Assembly (NCBI RefSeq): GCF_019320115.1
Contig: NC_089582.1
Coordinates: forward strand, 126,071,259 to 126,135,258
Reading direction: 5' to 3'
DNA from: Miscanthus floridulus
Taxonomy: Eukaryota; Streptophyta; Magnoliopsida; Poales; Poaceae
Length of the DNA stretch: 64,000 bases
The notes beneath the pieces are model-generated. The model saw only the letters and a program-made list of their open reading frames with translations, was not told the DNA's origin and ran no database searches. Numbering within the stretch: position 1 is the first letter of the stretch; the number at the start of each line of letters is the position of its first letter. Both the position numbers and the translations under genes were made by a program. Below, piece by piece: positions 32,432-43,977 of this stretch.

Positions 32432-33890
32432 GAAAAAAGAAAGTCTGTTATAGATACATATCATATACGCAAATTGGTAACACAAATTTGTTGCAAATTT
32501 GCATAAACTCGATCAGTAGTGCAGTGAAATTACTGTTGATTAGAATGTGTATTCATGCTACCAACTCCCCTTCTGTTTGCTATAATAAAAAGGAAAAACA
32601 ACAGAAAGATTATTATCAAGTATTTCGGCTTCTGGAGACTACAGGTGATAACAATAATATTGATGTTACAATAGTCATATATTAACACACACACACATAT
32701 AAGGTCTGGATAATATATATTTGACGCATATACGCAAGGATGCTGAATCTAATTTTGATACATGCATGCTGCATTTTTTGGTTCGATCGGGTTGTTGAAA
32801 CATATTTGGCAAATTGGGAGTAGCAGTTAATACTGATGATCTGCACTCATTGATCGATTAACATATTGGGTAATTGATGAATATCATTTGATGGACTGTA
32901 TGTAGAGATCCAGCTAGCAAATACGTAGGTACTACACATGTAGTGCGCATGTGTGGTACAGGTTTTTGAAGACTACGGTATTGCATCAAGCGCGCCCGGC
33001 CGGCACTTAGGCAGCAATAGCATAACTATCAAGCAGTCTGTGGTATCTGTATGCTTTTACTCGCACTGCTACTGCTAATTAAGAGACATTACTAAACCGT
33101 AAACCCATTGATCTTTCTGTGCTACGGCAGTCAAGGATCTAATAAATATCTCTAAATCTCAAGCAACGATGATTTAATTGATGTACAAAAATGGTTCAGT
33201 GTACTATACTATACCGTGGCCCAAATTCAGAAACATAACTAGCTATAATCCAATCATGTGTCTGTATATTCAATAGGCCAATTTGAACACACACCGTATC
33301 CAATTTAGAAAAAGGTCGACAAGACCTCAACCTATTTTTTCTGGTATTGTTTCTTTGTTATAGAAGTGATTCCTAAGAAGTATAGCTTGCCAAGCTTGAC
33401 TACATACGGGAATAAATGAAAACTGAAAATGGGGGGTGGGGGCATATATAAGTAGTGTAGATAAATATACTGTGAACATTATAGTAAGCTTTAATTTGTT
33501 TTCCCTTTTAATATCAGCAAGCAACGTTACTCATTCGAGTGTAATATCCACTGCAAATGCTAACGCATCTTTACTGAATCTTGAAATTAAGTTCTGTGAT
33601 GTAGACTGTTCAATCAATTTATATGTGACAGTGGTGAGATATGCATTAGTTAGTGGCCCCTTTGCTTGTGTGATGTGCCATTTTACAAATAATCCATCAA
33701 TGTGTGGCATTTCCCAGTCATGGGAGTCTATGCCTAATTTCCATCTATCAATGTATAGAGCATAGGATTTCACTAATCAACGAACATATGCTAGATTAAA
33801 AATCAGCGAACCATCAGGTATCCTCAACGACTTTCCTTTTTTGAAAAAAAAAATTCTACAACTTTCTATTTTGGAAAGATACAAAGTTAT
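32432..33890. other. Intergenic, AT-rich; no gene supported
   Basis: An open frame of 109 codons (33436-33765, plus) overlaps an 80-codon frame on the other strand. The 33600-33765 part has balanced codon-like composition but no recognisable domain. Ends at the CACTA-C target duplication. Confidence 0.35.
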
Positions 33891-33944
33891 CACTACTAGA
33901 GAACAGACTTTAGAACGATGTTCCAATTTGGCATTAGCCTCGGC

Positions 33945-34175
33945 ATTTTTTGCCCCCGGGACTAAAGGACCCTTTAGTCCCGGTTGGTAATACCAACCGG
34001 GACTAAAGGTCCCTGCCCAACGGTCGTCCGCGGGGCAGGGGCCTTTAGTCCCGGCTGGTATTACCAACCGGTACCAGCCGGGACTAAAGTTTTTAGTCCC
34101 GGTTTGGGTGATGCCCCGGGAATAAAGATTAATCTTTAGTCCCGGTTTGGACCCCTAACCGGGACTAATAATCCC
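33945..34175. repeat. Subterminal palindrome array, left end of CACTA-C
   Basis: Repeated inverted units of TTTAGTCCCGGTTGGTAATA/CCAACCGGGACTAAAG, about five half- or full units. The same motif recurs at 38885-39120 and 44250-44520. Confidence 0.9.
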
Positions 34176-34184
34176 GGCCTATAA

Positions 34185-34306
34185 TTCAGCTCATTTCTTC
34201 CTCCCCGAGCCCGAGCCATTCCATTCAAACTCACTGCCTCTGTTTTTCAGCTTGCTGTTGTTCTTGCTCTCTCCCCCTCCATTGGTGTTGCTCTTCGATT
34301 TTGGAG
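34185..34306 (+). promoter_or_regulatory. Core promoter and leader exon of the first CACTA-C unit
   Basis: CCTATAATTC (about 34179) is TATA-like. It is followed by a pyrimidine-rich leader (CATTTCTTCCTCCCCG, CTCTCTCCCCCTCC) that ends TTTTGGAG|GTAACA, a good splice donor near 34306. The leader could splice to the GRF gene (from 35249) or directly to the TNP2 reading frame, where a TAATACAG acceptor lies at 35848-35855. Splicing is inference. Confidence 0.5.
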
Positions 34307-34414
34307 GTAACAAACTTAATCCTCTTATGTTTTATCAGTAGCTTATCTCATTTTGCGATGTAGATGCATGTGTAACTTTATATGTTGGACTTTATTATGA
34401 TTTTATATGTAAAC

Positions 34415-34681
34415 TTAGAAAATTATAGAAAATCCGTACTAGTTGAACTTGCGGACCGTGTTCAAGTCGGCGAGTATGTTCTCTGCCGAGCGGTAACGGA
34501 CGTCAAGGAGGAGCTTTGATTCTACGAGGGAGAGCGGCAACGGTCGTGGAAGACCGTGTTCCCTTTCTCGTAGAATCGGAGCTCTTCCTTGGCCTAGTAC
34601 GGTGCCGTCCGGTGGAGAAATGCTCGCCGAGTTGATCACGTAAGCAAGGTCAACTAGTACGGATGGTTATTTATTGAAATA
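34415..34681. repeat. Direct repeat copy 1 with an 18-bp hairpin arm
   Basis: A unit of about 266 bp is repeated 479 bp downstream (34894-35160) with roughly 95% identity by eye. In this copy GAGCTTTGATTCTACGAG (34511-34528) and CTCGTAGAATCGGAGCTC (34567-34584) form a stem matching at 16 of 18 positions, with an inner ACGGTC/GACCGT stem. Short conceptual peptides exist on both strands, none recognisable. Confidence 0.8.
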
Positions 34682-34893
34682 TGTTTTTGAGCTATAATTT
34701 GATGGATATTTGATAACTTCAGACCTACAAATGTCATCTACAAATGTTACTATCCTCGGCAACCTAAACGTCCGCGAGCTCGCCGATATCGAGCAAGTCA
34801 CTTAGAATTATTTTTTCCATGAAATGAACTACTTAGAAATCATGCCTTTTTTTAGAATTAAATTTTCCATGAAATGAAAAACTTAGTAAATAG

Positions 34894-35160
34894 TTAGAAA
34901 ATTATAGAAAATCCGTAATAGTTGAACTTGAGGACCGTGTTCAGCTCGGCCAACATGTTCTCTGCCGAGCGGTAACGGACGTCAAGGAGGAACTTTGATG
35001 CTACGAGGGAGAGCTGCAACGGTCGTGGAAGACCGTGTTCCCTTTCTCGTAGAATCGGAGCTCTTCCTTGGCCAAGTACGGTGCCGTCCGGTGGAGAAAT
35101 GCTGGCCGAGATGATCACGTAAGCAAGGTCAACTAGTACGGGTGGTTATTTATTGAAACA
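34894..35160. repeat. Direct repeat copy 2
   Basis: Second copy of the 266-bp unit. The right hairpin arm is unchanged while the left arm carries extra changes (AACTTTGATGCTACGAG), so the stem is weaker here. The segment 34682-34893 between copies contains a short frame starting ATGTCATCTACAAATG that ends after 24 codons. Confidence 0.8.
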
Positions 35161-35248
35161 TGTGAAATCCGTACTAGTTTTGTTTAAATATATCATTTTA
35201 GAAAATATAAAATTTATACTAGTTTGCAAAAATAAGTATAGAAAGTAG

Positions 35249-35769
35249 ATGACAACTGGTACCGGATCATCGGCCTTTTGTTCGGTTGCGAAACGACTGA
35301 GGCCAGAACTCCCTCTCATTATCTGCGGCAAGTGTAAGCAGAAGATTGTGATGGAGTACCGAGTCAAGAGACAGGGACCCAACAAGGGCCGTGTTTTCTA
35401 CAAGTGCCCGGATCGCGATGTGAGTTTCTTACGCATTTTATCTTTATGGCTAATTGACCTGCTTTTCTTGAATATTTTTGACTAAATATTTTTTGGCTTT
35501 AATTACAGTGGGAGGGCAATGGATGCGATGGTTGGTACTGGGAGGAAGATTATGCTACATACGTGCAGAATTTGGGTGCGCTTGAGGTAGCGGCTGCTGC
35601 TGATGAGGCAGTGAGCCAGCAGGAGAAGCTTATTGATATTCAACAGAAGAATGATTTGTCTGTTTTAGTTGCGTACGATCACGAAATAATTATGTTACTA
35701 AAGTGCATTGTAGTTTTAGTTTGTTTAGTGATAGTTGGGATTGCTTACGTTGTAGCCAGACTTAGTTAA
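35249..35769 (+). CDS. GRF-type zinc-finger protein with C-terminal membrane segment (CACTA-borne)
   Basis: Two exons are evident: 35249-35419 and 35509-35769, joined in phase at CGCGAT|GTGAGT and TAATTACAG|TGGGAG, giving 143 residues. Residues 21-68 fit a GRF-type zinc ribbon: CGKC (C26, C29), NKGRVFYKC (C53), GNGC (C63), with WYWEEDY after it. Residues about 117-141 are strongly hydrophobic (MLLKCIVVLVCLVIVGIAYV), a likely single tail-anchor-like membrane segment. A short charged, possibly coiled region with QQEK...IQQK lies between. GRF fingers are known to bind single-stranded DNA in TopoIII, APE2 and NEIL3. The gene is intact, lies 90 bp upstream of TNP2 in the same direction, and could be alternatively spliced with it. 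Role in transposition is unknown. Confidence 0.75.
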
Positions 35770-35858
35770 TTAATCAACCGTGTGTGTGTCATTTATGTTG
35801 TGTAATAAAATACTAAATTATGTTCAAGGTTTTCATAATTTGTCGTGTAATACAGATT

Positions 35859-37765
35859 ATGTCACGCCATTGGATGTACAATGCCGATCGCCGCTCCCAA
35901 GACTTTATTGAGGGCTTGCACTATTTCTTAGGTGTGGCCGAGGCAAATAAGCGGGATGGTTTCATGTGCTGTCCATGTGCCCTATGTAAGAATTTAAAGG
36001 AATATTCAAGCTCAATGAGTCTTCATTCACATTTGCTTAAGTCAGGTTTCATGTCAAACTATATATGTTGGACTAAGCATGGAGAAAGCGGGGTCATGAT
36101 GGAAGAAGGTGAAGGAGAAGATTTAGACATTGATGACATTATTGCTCAGTATGATGCCTTTGATGATACTACAATGGTGGGAGATGAAGAAGAGGTAGCG
36201 GTAGAAGATGATCTCGGTGATGCTCTTGGCGATGCCATTCGTGATGCACAACAAGAATGGGAAAGTGAAAAAGAGAGGTAAGTTCGAGCGCATACTTGAG
36301 GATCATAGGAAGTTGCTATACCCGACGGCCGAAGAGGGGCAAAAAAAGCTGGGTACAACACTAGAATTGCTACAATGGAAGGCAAAGAATGGTATATCCG
36401 ACAAGGCATTTGGGAATTTATTGAACCTCATAAAGAAGATGCTTCCGAAGCCAAATGAATTGCCCACCACTACGTACGAAGCAAAAAAGGTTGTCTGCCC
36501 ATTGGGATTAAAAATCCAGAAGATACATGCATGTCCTAATGACTGCATCCTCTACCATGGCAATGAATACGAGAATTTGGATGAATGCCCGGTATGTAAA
36601 GCATCGCGGTATAAGATCAGGCGCGATGATCCTGGTGACGTCGAGGGTGAACAACGTCCTAGAAAGAAAATCCCTGCCAAGGTTATGTGGTATGCTCCTA
36701 TAATACCACGCTTAAAATGTTTGTTCAGAAATAAAGACCATGCAAAGTTGTTGCGGTGGTATAAAGAAGACCGTAAGGTAGACAATATGCTGAGACACCC
36801 AGCTGATGGGTCCCAGTGGAGAGCGATAGACAGGGAATTTCCAGAGTTTGCAAATGAGGCTAGAAACTTAAGGTTCGCCTTAAGTACAGATGGTATGAAT
36901 CCTTTTGGAGAGCAGAGCACTAGTCATAGCACTTGGCCAGTTACTCTATGTATCTACAACCTTCCTCCATGGTTATGTATGAAGCGGAAGTTCATTATGA
37001 TGCCAATCCTCATCCAAGGTCCGAGGCAACCTGGCAACGATATTGATGTCTATCTGAAGCCATTAGTTGAAGAACTTCTAGTTTTATGGAACAAACCAGG
37101 TGTACGTGTCTGGGATGAGTACAAACAAGAACACTTTGACCTACGAGCAATGTTGTTCGTAACAATCAATGATTGGCCTGCTTTAAGTAATCTTTCAGGT
37201 CAGACAAACAAAGGATATAATGCATGCACACATTGTTTTGATGACCTTGACAGTATATATTTGAAAAGATGTCGAAAGGTCGTGTACCTTGGCCATCGTC
37301 GATTCCTTCCGTTGAATCACCAAGTAAGAAAGAAAGGGAAGCATTTTAAAGGTAAGCCAGACCATCGGAAGAAGCCTCATAACCGAACCGGGGAAGATGT
37401 ACTCGCAATGGTCAAGGATGTGAAAGTAGTATTTAGAAAGGGACAAGGCAGTGAATCTGTTCCCAAAGATGCTAAGGGACACGCACCCATGTGGAAGAAG
37501 AAGTCCATCTTTTGGGAGCTACCCTATTGGCAAGTCCTAGAGGTCCTCCACGCAATCGACGTGATGCACCTAACAAAGAATCTTTGTGTGAACCTGTTAG
37601 GATTCATGGGTGTGTACGGGAAGCCAAAGGATTCACTTGAAGCACACCAGGACTTGCAGGGCATGAAAGAACGAGACAATCTTCATCCAGAGAAGACAGA
37701 TGATGGACGTCATTACTTAAGTCCTGCTAGCTACACGCTTAGCAAAGAAGAGAGGGACAACATGT
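35859..37765 (+). pseudogene. TNP2-type transposase, frameshifted and C-terminally truncated
   Basis: The start is taken at MSRHWMYNADRRSQDF, preceded by a TACAG acceptor. Residues 1-75 are a transposase-associated domain with CCPCALC. An acidic linker follows, and the frame breaks near 36275-36281. Reading resumes in another frame at GKFERILEDHRK and continues through HACPNDCILYHGNEYENLDE, MLRHPADGSQW, STDGMNPF (first Asp), TLCIYNLPPWLCMKRK, KGYNACTHCFDDLD, and HAIDVMHLTKNLCVNLLGF (second Asp). At YTLSKEERDNMF coding sequence changes abruptly to AT-rich repeat DNA. The rest of TNP2, including the HDCxxxMTQLLP block, DUF4218 and DUF4216 seen in CACTA-A, is missing. The enzyme is therefore not functional. 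Otherwise the core has few defects, which suggests fairly recent loss. Confidence 0.93.
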
Positions 37766-38472
37766 TTTGGTCAACTTTCCATTTGAGAAAGTTTGGACGG
37801 TTCAAATTTGTGATTTTTAAATTTCGACGCCTACAAACTAGTTTTCGGGACCCTAGATTGTCTCAAATTGAAAAGTTTTGAATACCGAGTTTGTTAAGCT
37901 CATCAATATATACAATCCTTATATAGGCCATTTTTTCATTTGAGAAAGCTTGAACAAAATGTAGTTCAAATTTCACAAGTGTGTGACATAGTTTTAGAAA
38001 GTATATATGAGATTCAAGAAGTTGTGACTAGTGTTTGATAAAAATTTCTCAAATGGGAAAATGATCTATGTAACAATTGTAGATCTTTCTGAGATGATCA
38101 AACTTGGTATTCAGAGTTTTTTCATCTGAGGTCATTTAGTGTCTCATTTGAGCAAGTTTGACCAAGTCAAATTTGGTCAAATAAAAAAACAACACTTTGA
38201 CTCTAGTATTATGAACTCTAAATGACTTCAAATTGAAAAGTTTTGAATACCAAGTTTGTTAAACTCAAAAAGATCTACAATTGTTGTTTTGGTCAACTTT
38301 CCATTTGAGAAAGTTTGGACGGTTCAAATTTGTGATTTTTAAATTTCGACGCCTACAAACTAGTTTTCGGGACCCTAGATTGTCTCAAATTGAAAAGTTT
38401 TGAATACCGAGTTTGTTAAGCTCATCAATATATACAATCCTTATATAGGCCATTTTTTCATTTGAGAAAGCT
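37764..38472. repeat. Direct repeat flanking the TNP2 truncation point
   Basis: A segment of about 187 bp (37764-37950, with TTTTGGTCAACTTTCCATTT and TTTCGACGCCTACAAACTAG) recurs at 38287-38472, offset 523 bp, almost unchanged. Related AAATTGAAAAGTTTTGAATA blocks lie between. Copy 1 begins exactly where transposase homology ends, so the truncation is tied to this repeat. Confidence 0.85.
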
Positions 38473-38880
38473 GTAGAACAAAAAATACTATATTTTCTCT
38501 ATTTTTATAGGTTCAACAAAAAATTCCTGTCAATTTTGGTCAAAAACCGAGAAAAAATTGAAACATTGACGTTACAATAATGTGATAATAAATTTCCTAT
38601 CGAATAATATTAGTTTTATTAATTTTAAGTTAGAAATATATTTTTGCATTAACAAAATACTTAGTATTAGTAACATTTATATTCTATATTCATAAAAGAA
38701 ATTAAAAACTTTAGGTTACAAAATTTTCCTATTTACAATAAATAATTAGTTAATCAATAGTATTTTTTAAAATAAATATTGCAAAGTATTGAAGTTGCTA
38801 TGGAATTAATTGATTAACCTAGTATTAAACAAAAACAAAATCCCAGGCCTTTCCAATTACGCTGGCGGGTTGGCAAATTT
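38473..38880. other. AT-rich spacer of CACTA-C
   Basis: Very AT-rich DNA between the direct repeat and the central array. No coding frame. Confidence 0.5.
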
Positions 38881-38884
38881 TTCA

Positions 38885-39120
38885 GGGCTTCAGTCCCGGC
38901 CCAGACCAAGAACCGGGACTAAAGGGTGGGCGGCAATTTCGGTGCCCGCCAAAAAATACCTTTAGTCCTGGCTGGCAACATGAGCCGGGACTAAAGGACA
39001 TTTAGTCCCGGCTGGTAAGACCAACCGGGACTAAAGGGTTGGACCTTTAGTCCCGGTTGGTATTACCAGCCGGGACTAAATGCCCTGTAGTCCCGGCTGG
39101 TGTTACCAGCCGGGACTAAA
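38885..39120. repeat. Central palindrome array of CACTA-C
   Basis: Inverted units of TTAGTCCCGGCTGGTAAGAC/CAACCGGGACTAAAG, about eight half-units, identical in type to both terminal arrays. It ends only 11 bp before the TATA box of the second gene. Confidence 0.9.
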
Positions 39121-39130
39121 GGGTCGCAGG

Positions 39131-39400
39131 CTATATATATCGAACGTCTGTTCTGTTCATCTTCGATCTCGCCTCCGTCGCTCAGCCGCCCGCCTGGCCG
39201 CGCCATCCGCCGTCGTCGAGCTCGTCTCTGCCGCGCCGCCGTCGTCGTCTACCTCCGCCCGGCCGCGCCATTCTCCAGGCCTGCATCGCCGCATCCCGTC
39301 TCCGCCGCCGCACCCGACCCCACCATCCGTCGCCGACGCTTCCCGCGCGCCCACGCCGTACGGCCTTCGTCGATCGAACTCGATATGATCTGCTGCTCTC
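39131..39400 (+). promoter_or_regulatory. TATA box and GC-rich leader of the second CACTA-C gene
   Basis: CTATATATAT (39131-39140) directly follows the central array. It is followed by a CCG/CGC-rich leader (39165-39365) and then AT-rich intron-like DNA up to the start codon at 40053. CACTA-A has the same layout on the minus strand. Confidence 0.65.
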
Positions 39401-40052
39401 GATCGGCTTTTTTTTTAGATTTTTTTTACAAAGTCTCGGTTGTATGTTAGATTAAAATAAGTACATGTAGTTTATTGTTAGTTTTTTAGTTATTTTTAGA
39501 TAGTTTTTTATATATTAGATTTAAATGTATTAAAATTTAATTAGTATTTTATTTAGATAGTTTTTTTAGATAGTTTTTTATTATAGTTTTTGATATATGT
39601 TAGATTAAAATGTATTATCTTATTAGTTTATCTAATTTCATATTAGATTTATTTAATTGGATTTAGTAATTATATATTCTATCTCTCTATATATATTATA
39701 TCTAGAGATAGATTCTATATGTATACATATGTACTTAATTATTTCTATATGTATATATACATGTACTTATTTTCATGTGTTGAGAGAGAGAAAATTGTAT
39801 CTAGAGAGACATTCTATGTGTATCACATGCATATCTAGAGATATAGACATATGCACTTATTTCTATGTGTTGAGAGAGAGAGAAAATATATTGTATCATT
39901 CTATGTGTATATATATACATGTACTTATTTCCATGTTGATGAAATATTATGTGTTATTATATTTAATTGGATTTAGTAATTCTATGTGTTATCACATGTA
40001 CTTATATTATGTACCATAGTAATTCTATCTATGTGTTATCTTGAAGATACAA

Positions 40053-43000
40053 ATGGCTGCTCCAAATGATAACTTGAGTGATGACATAATGGCGGATATT
40101 ATCAACGCCGGCACCAATGTGGATGTAGATGACATGAGTCAGTACTTTGCTGATTATGAGGATATCCTGAATATGCCGGTGGTTGAAGATCAACAAATTG
40201 TCGCGCAAGAAAATACTAGCGAGGTATATTCAATTATCTATCATCTCTTATAGATGCATGCGTATGTATATTTGTTGTTAATCGTTGTGTTTGTACTCAT
40301 GTAGCCGGTCTTTGGATCTACATCAACCACCGACAAAAGTAGGAAAGTCCGAGGGCCAAAAAAGCCATTAGAGGGCCGTTTCATAATATCAGAATTCGAC
40401 ACCGACACCGGCAAACCATTGGGACCACATGCTCAGACATATGTCAATCAATGTGGGTTCGTTGTAAGGGATAGGATCCCAGTTAGTGCTCGTGAATGGA
40501 AGCAGAAGATATCCGCTCCTAATGTTAGTTTTGTATCTGATCGTGACAAGAACCTAGCTTGGAGTGATATCACTCAACATTTCACATTACAAGCAGATGA
40601 TGCTTTGAAGGAGCTAGTGAGGGATTGGACAATGAAGAAGATGGCAACATTGTTCCAGAGTTGGAAGAAGACATTGTATAAAAAGTTTATCTTGAAGAAT
40701 GCTACGCAGAATTTCAATGCTAAGGCGTTTGTCAAGTTAGAGTCCCATTGGGATGCCTTCGTAGAATACAAGACATCCCAAGACAGTGAGGAACGTGTGA
40801 TGAGGAATCGGCAGAATGCCCGATAGAAGCAATACCATCATCGCATGGGATCAGGTGGTTATAAGAGTGCTATTCCCAAGTGGCAGAACCTAGAAGCAGA
40901 GATTACTGCCAAGGGAATCATACCTAAAACAATAGAGAAGAACTAGCCTCAACGCGCGAAGAATTGGTTCTATACTCATGGGGGAAGCCTAGACCTAGAC
41001 ACTGGCAAGCTAATTTTCGGCCAAAAAATTAAGAGAGCAACACAGAGACTAGCTCGTGCTAGGGAAGAAGCTGATAGTGGTGTTTTCAAGCCCAATAGAG
41101 AGAAGGATGAATTGACATATGCACTAGAGAATCCCGAACACGGTGGTCGAACAAGAGGCTATGGGGCGGTTCCGTGGCTACACGCATTCCCAGCAGACAA
41201 GGATACCTACAGAAGCCGCCAAAGAAAGAAGGATGAGGAGGCAGAACGAATCCGTGCATTGGAGCAATTTGTTGACGAGTCACGACAAGCATTGCTTGAA
41301 TCACGTGAATGAGAAAAATCTCTTGAGGCAAGAATGCAGGAGGAGATCAAGAGGCAAGTGCAGCTAGCAATGAGTCAAATGCAATCGCAATCAACGCCGG
41401 GAGTCACCATTAGCCCCGTTGGTCAGATGAAAAGTAGTTGTGCTTCTACGGAGCTGCCAGTTATTCAAGACGATGCTGGGTTGCGCTTCCCTGTTGATGA
41501 CATTACCGAGCCTCTAACAACATGTGAGCTGCACATTCCAGATGGTAATAATGCATCAATCATGGTGGCTGTCGGGGTTGTATCTCCAATAGATCGAACG
41601 AAGACACCAAGAATCCATGGGTCAGTTATTCAACCTGGATATGCTAGCGTCTCGGTCGATAGAGTGCTCAAAGGTTACAGCAATATTCCTCTTAACATTG
41701 AAGGCGGTGATGGGGAGAAGACACTAGGAGAAGCAGAAAAGACATTTATTCAATGGCTCAAACGCTTCATCATCATTCCTGGGGCGCCACCGCTTCCCCT
41801 ACCTCACCCTAGGTACGAATGAAAGTGAATGAAATATTATTTTCCATTAATTTTCTATTGGCTTAAAAAATAATTGACACACAACTTGTTTTTGTAGCAG
41901 GGTCTCCCCCCAGCCTAGCCTAATCATTCATTCCCCATCTCATCACAGCGTCGCGGGGGGCGAGACGACTTCATCCCCATGGCGATCGCCAACTCCTACA
42001 CCGGCCCCATCGCCTCCACGACGATCTCCAACTCCTACACCGGCCCCACCGCCTCCACAACGATCTCCAACGCCTCCACGCCGGTCTCCACCAACACCGG
42101 CCACATCGCCTCCACGCCGGTCTCCAACACCGCCCCCACCCCCTCCACAGCGACGCACTACAAAGACGTCTAAGGTCCCGGCGGCAAAGAAGACCCCGAG
42201 AAAAAGAGTTATTTCTCAAGAAATACTTTATGAAAAAACTGATGAGCAAATAGCAGCTGAAGAAGACAAAAAAGTGAAAGATTTTTTTATAGATACCAAA
42301 AAGAAGAGTCAAGTGAAGCTTAAGGAGAAGCCGTACTTTTACCTACCACGAGAGGTGCTGAGGCAGAAGGTCGATGCTCACAAGAAAAAGATGATTGAAC
42401 TTCGTAAGCCTTCGCCACTATCAGACTATGACCGCTCCCTCGTGAAGTCACATGATGCAGATAAGAAAAGGAAAAGAGCATCAGGGAAGGATGTCCCACA
42501 GCTCGGACAACAGAAGCAACCAATGCAAAATCTTGTTGTTGCTAATCAATATGGTTCCAACATAGAAGTCTATCGACCAGACAACTCTGGAGAAGTGTCG
42601 GTTCAAGCCCTTAATGCTTTTTTTCAAGATACTGGTTTAACCTTGGATCAATTGACGGGCAAAGCTCCAATCCAGAACCTGGAAGTTGATACCTGGAAGA
42701 CTTATAAATATGGCAAAAGTCTGTACAACCCTGCGGCTCTGAATGAATTGGGTACGCAAATGTACTTGCTCAACAAGTGGTACATGCAGGCGTGTGGCAG
42801 GGGTGAGCAGTGGATCTTTGTCAGATTTAGAGACCATCATTACTTCCGTGGTGATGACATCTTACATATTAGTTTCGAAGAATTGCATCAACTATACCAC
42901 ATGGACGCTCTGGACAAATCAATCATTAGCTCCTTTTATTTGTAAGTGATTCTTACTTTTATTTAATAAACTCACTTTCATGCGTACGTGTATATAATTA

Positions 43001-43977
43001 TCCTCACATGTAACTTATATTTATATACAGATTCCAGATGTCAGAGCTCCAAAGAATACAAGACACCAGTGTTGGCTTCATTGATCCTTATATCGTATTC
43101 AAAACCGGTATTATTGTCAAGGAGCGATGGGTATCTGAAGCACAGGAGAATATCATGATGTTCTTCGTGAAGCAGCACGACAAGACAACAATACTTTTCC
43201 CGTACAACTTTGAGTAAGTGTTAATAATAATGTAGTCTACACATTTTATGTAATATCAATACAACTTATATGCATGTACGTGTGTGTATAAACCAATGCA
43301 GTTTTCACTGGATACTCATTGTCATTGAGTTAAACTCAAGTCGGTTACTAATCTTTGACTCGTTGAGAAAAGAACGGGCACTATACCAAGATATGATAGA
43401 CATTATCCAGGGGTAATTTCGATCTCTCGCGCACAACTATTATTGAATAGACTTTGCCATAATTTATTAACGATCGTACATTATTGGTCGCACAGGGTTT
43501 GAAAAGAGTTTATTCGGCAACATCATAAGGATTGCAAGGCACCACTTAATGTAGTTGAAATACCAGTAAGTTGTACTATATACACTTCCCCACGTGTTTA
43601 ATTACTATATCGTACTTCAATTTACGTGTGAGATGATGAGAATAATCTTCTTCTCGTACAGTGGTGTTTGCGGCAGGAACCAGGTAATAACTTGTGTGGA
43701 TACTACGTTTGTGAATTTATCACTGCGCACATAAGAAGAACTCCTGAAGATGTCCTCAGAGTACGTATATATCAATTTTTATTTATTTTTAAATGAATAT
43801 ATATACATATATGTGTATTAATACTTTTCCTTTTATTTCAAATGCAAGACTGAATGGTTGAAACGAAGGGTCATGCAAAAAGACCATCTGAAAGCAGTTC
43901 AAGAGTCAATAGCAGGATATCTTCTAGAAAAAGTGCTAAATCCCAACGGCGAGTTCTACTTTGATCTTAAGGAATAA
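40053..43977 (+). pseudogene. Second CACTA gene: Ptta/En/Spm transposon protein with C-terminal Ulp1-like (C48) protease
   Basis: Eight exons keep one phase: 40053-40223, 40305-41812, 41898-42941, 43031-43213, 43302-43412, 43496-43565, 43662-43760, 43849-43977. Each has GT/AG borders. The N-terminal half (KPLEGRFIISEFDTDTGKP, VVRDRIPVSAREWK, SHWDAFVEYK) is typical of Ptta/En/Spm transposon proteins. A DUF8039-like part (PVDDITEPLTTCELHI), a Pro/Ser-Arg-rich linker (41970-42165, many SPPRR/SPTP units) and a lysine-rich stretch follow. Exons 4-8 form a Ulp1-like cysteine protease with FHWILIVIE (His), LLIFDSLRKE (Asp), WCLRQEPGNNLCGYYVCEF (Gln and Cys). Four nonsense codons (40824, 40944, 41310, 43500) interrupt it, all explicable by C-to-T or G-to-A changes. 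The protease fold itself has only the last of these. Ulp1 enzymes cleave SUMO-like modifiers. Confidence 0.85.

Noticed and set aside
33436..33773. Pair of opposed frames just left of CACTA-C
   Set aside because: Composition is gene-like in part, but there is no domain, splice context or start environment; left as intergenic.
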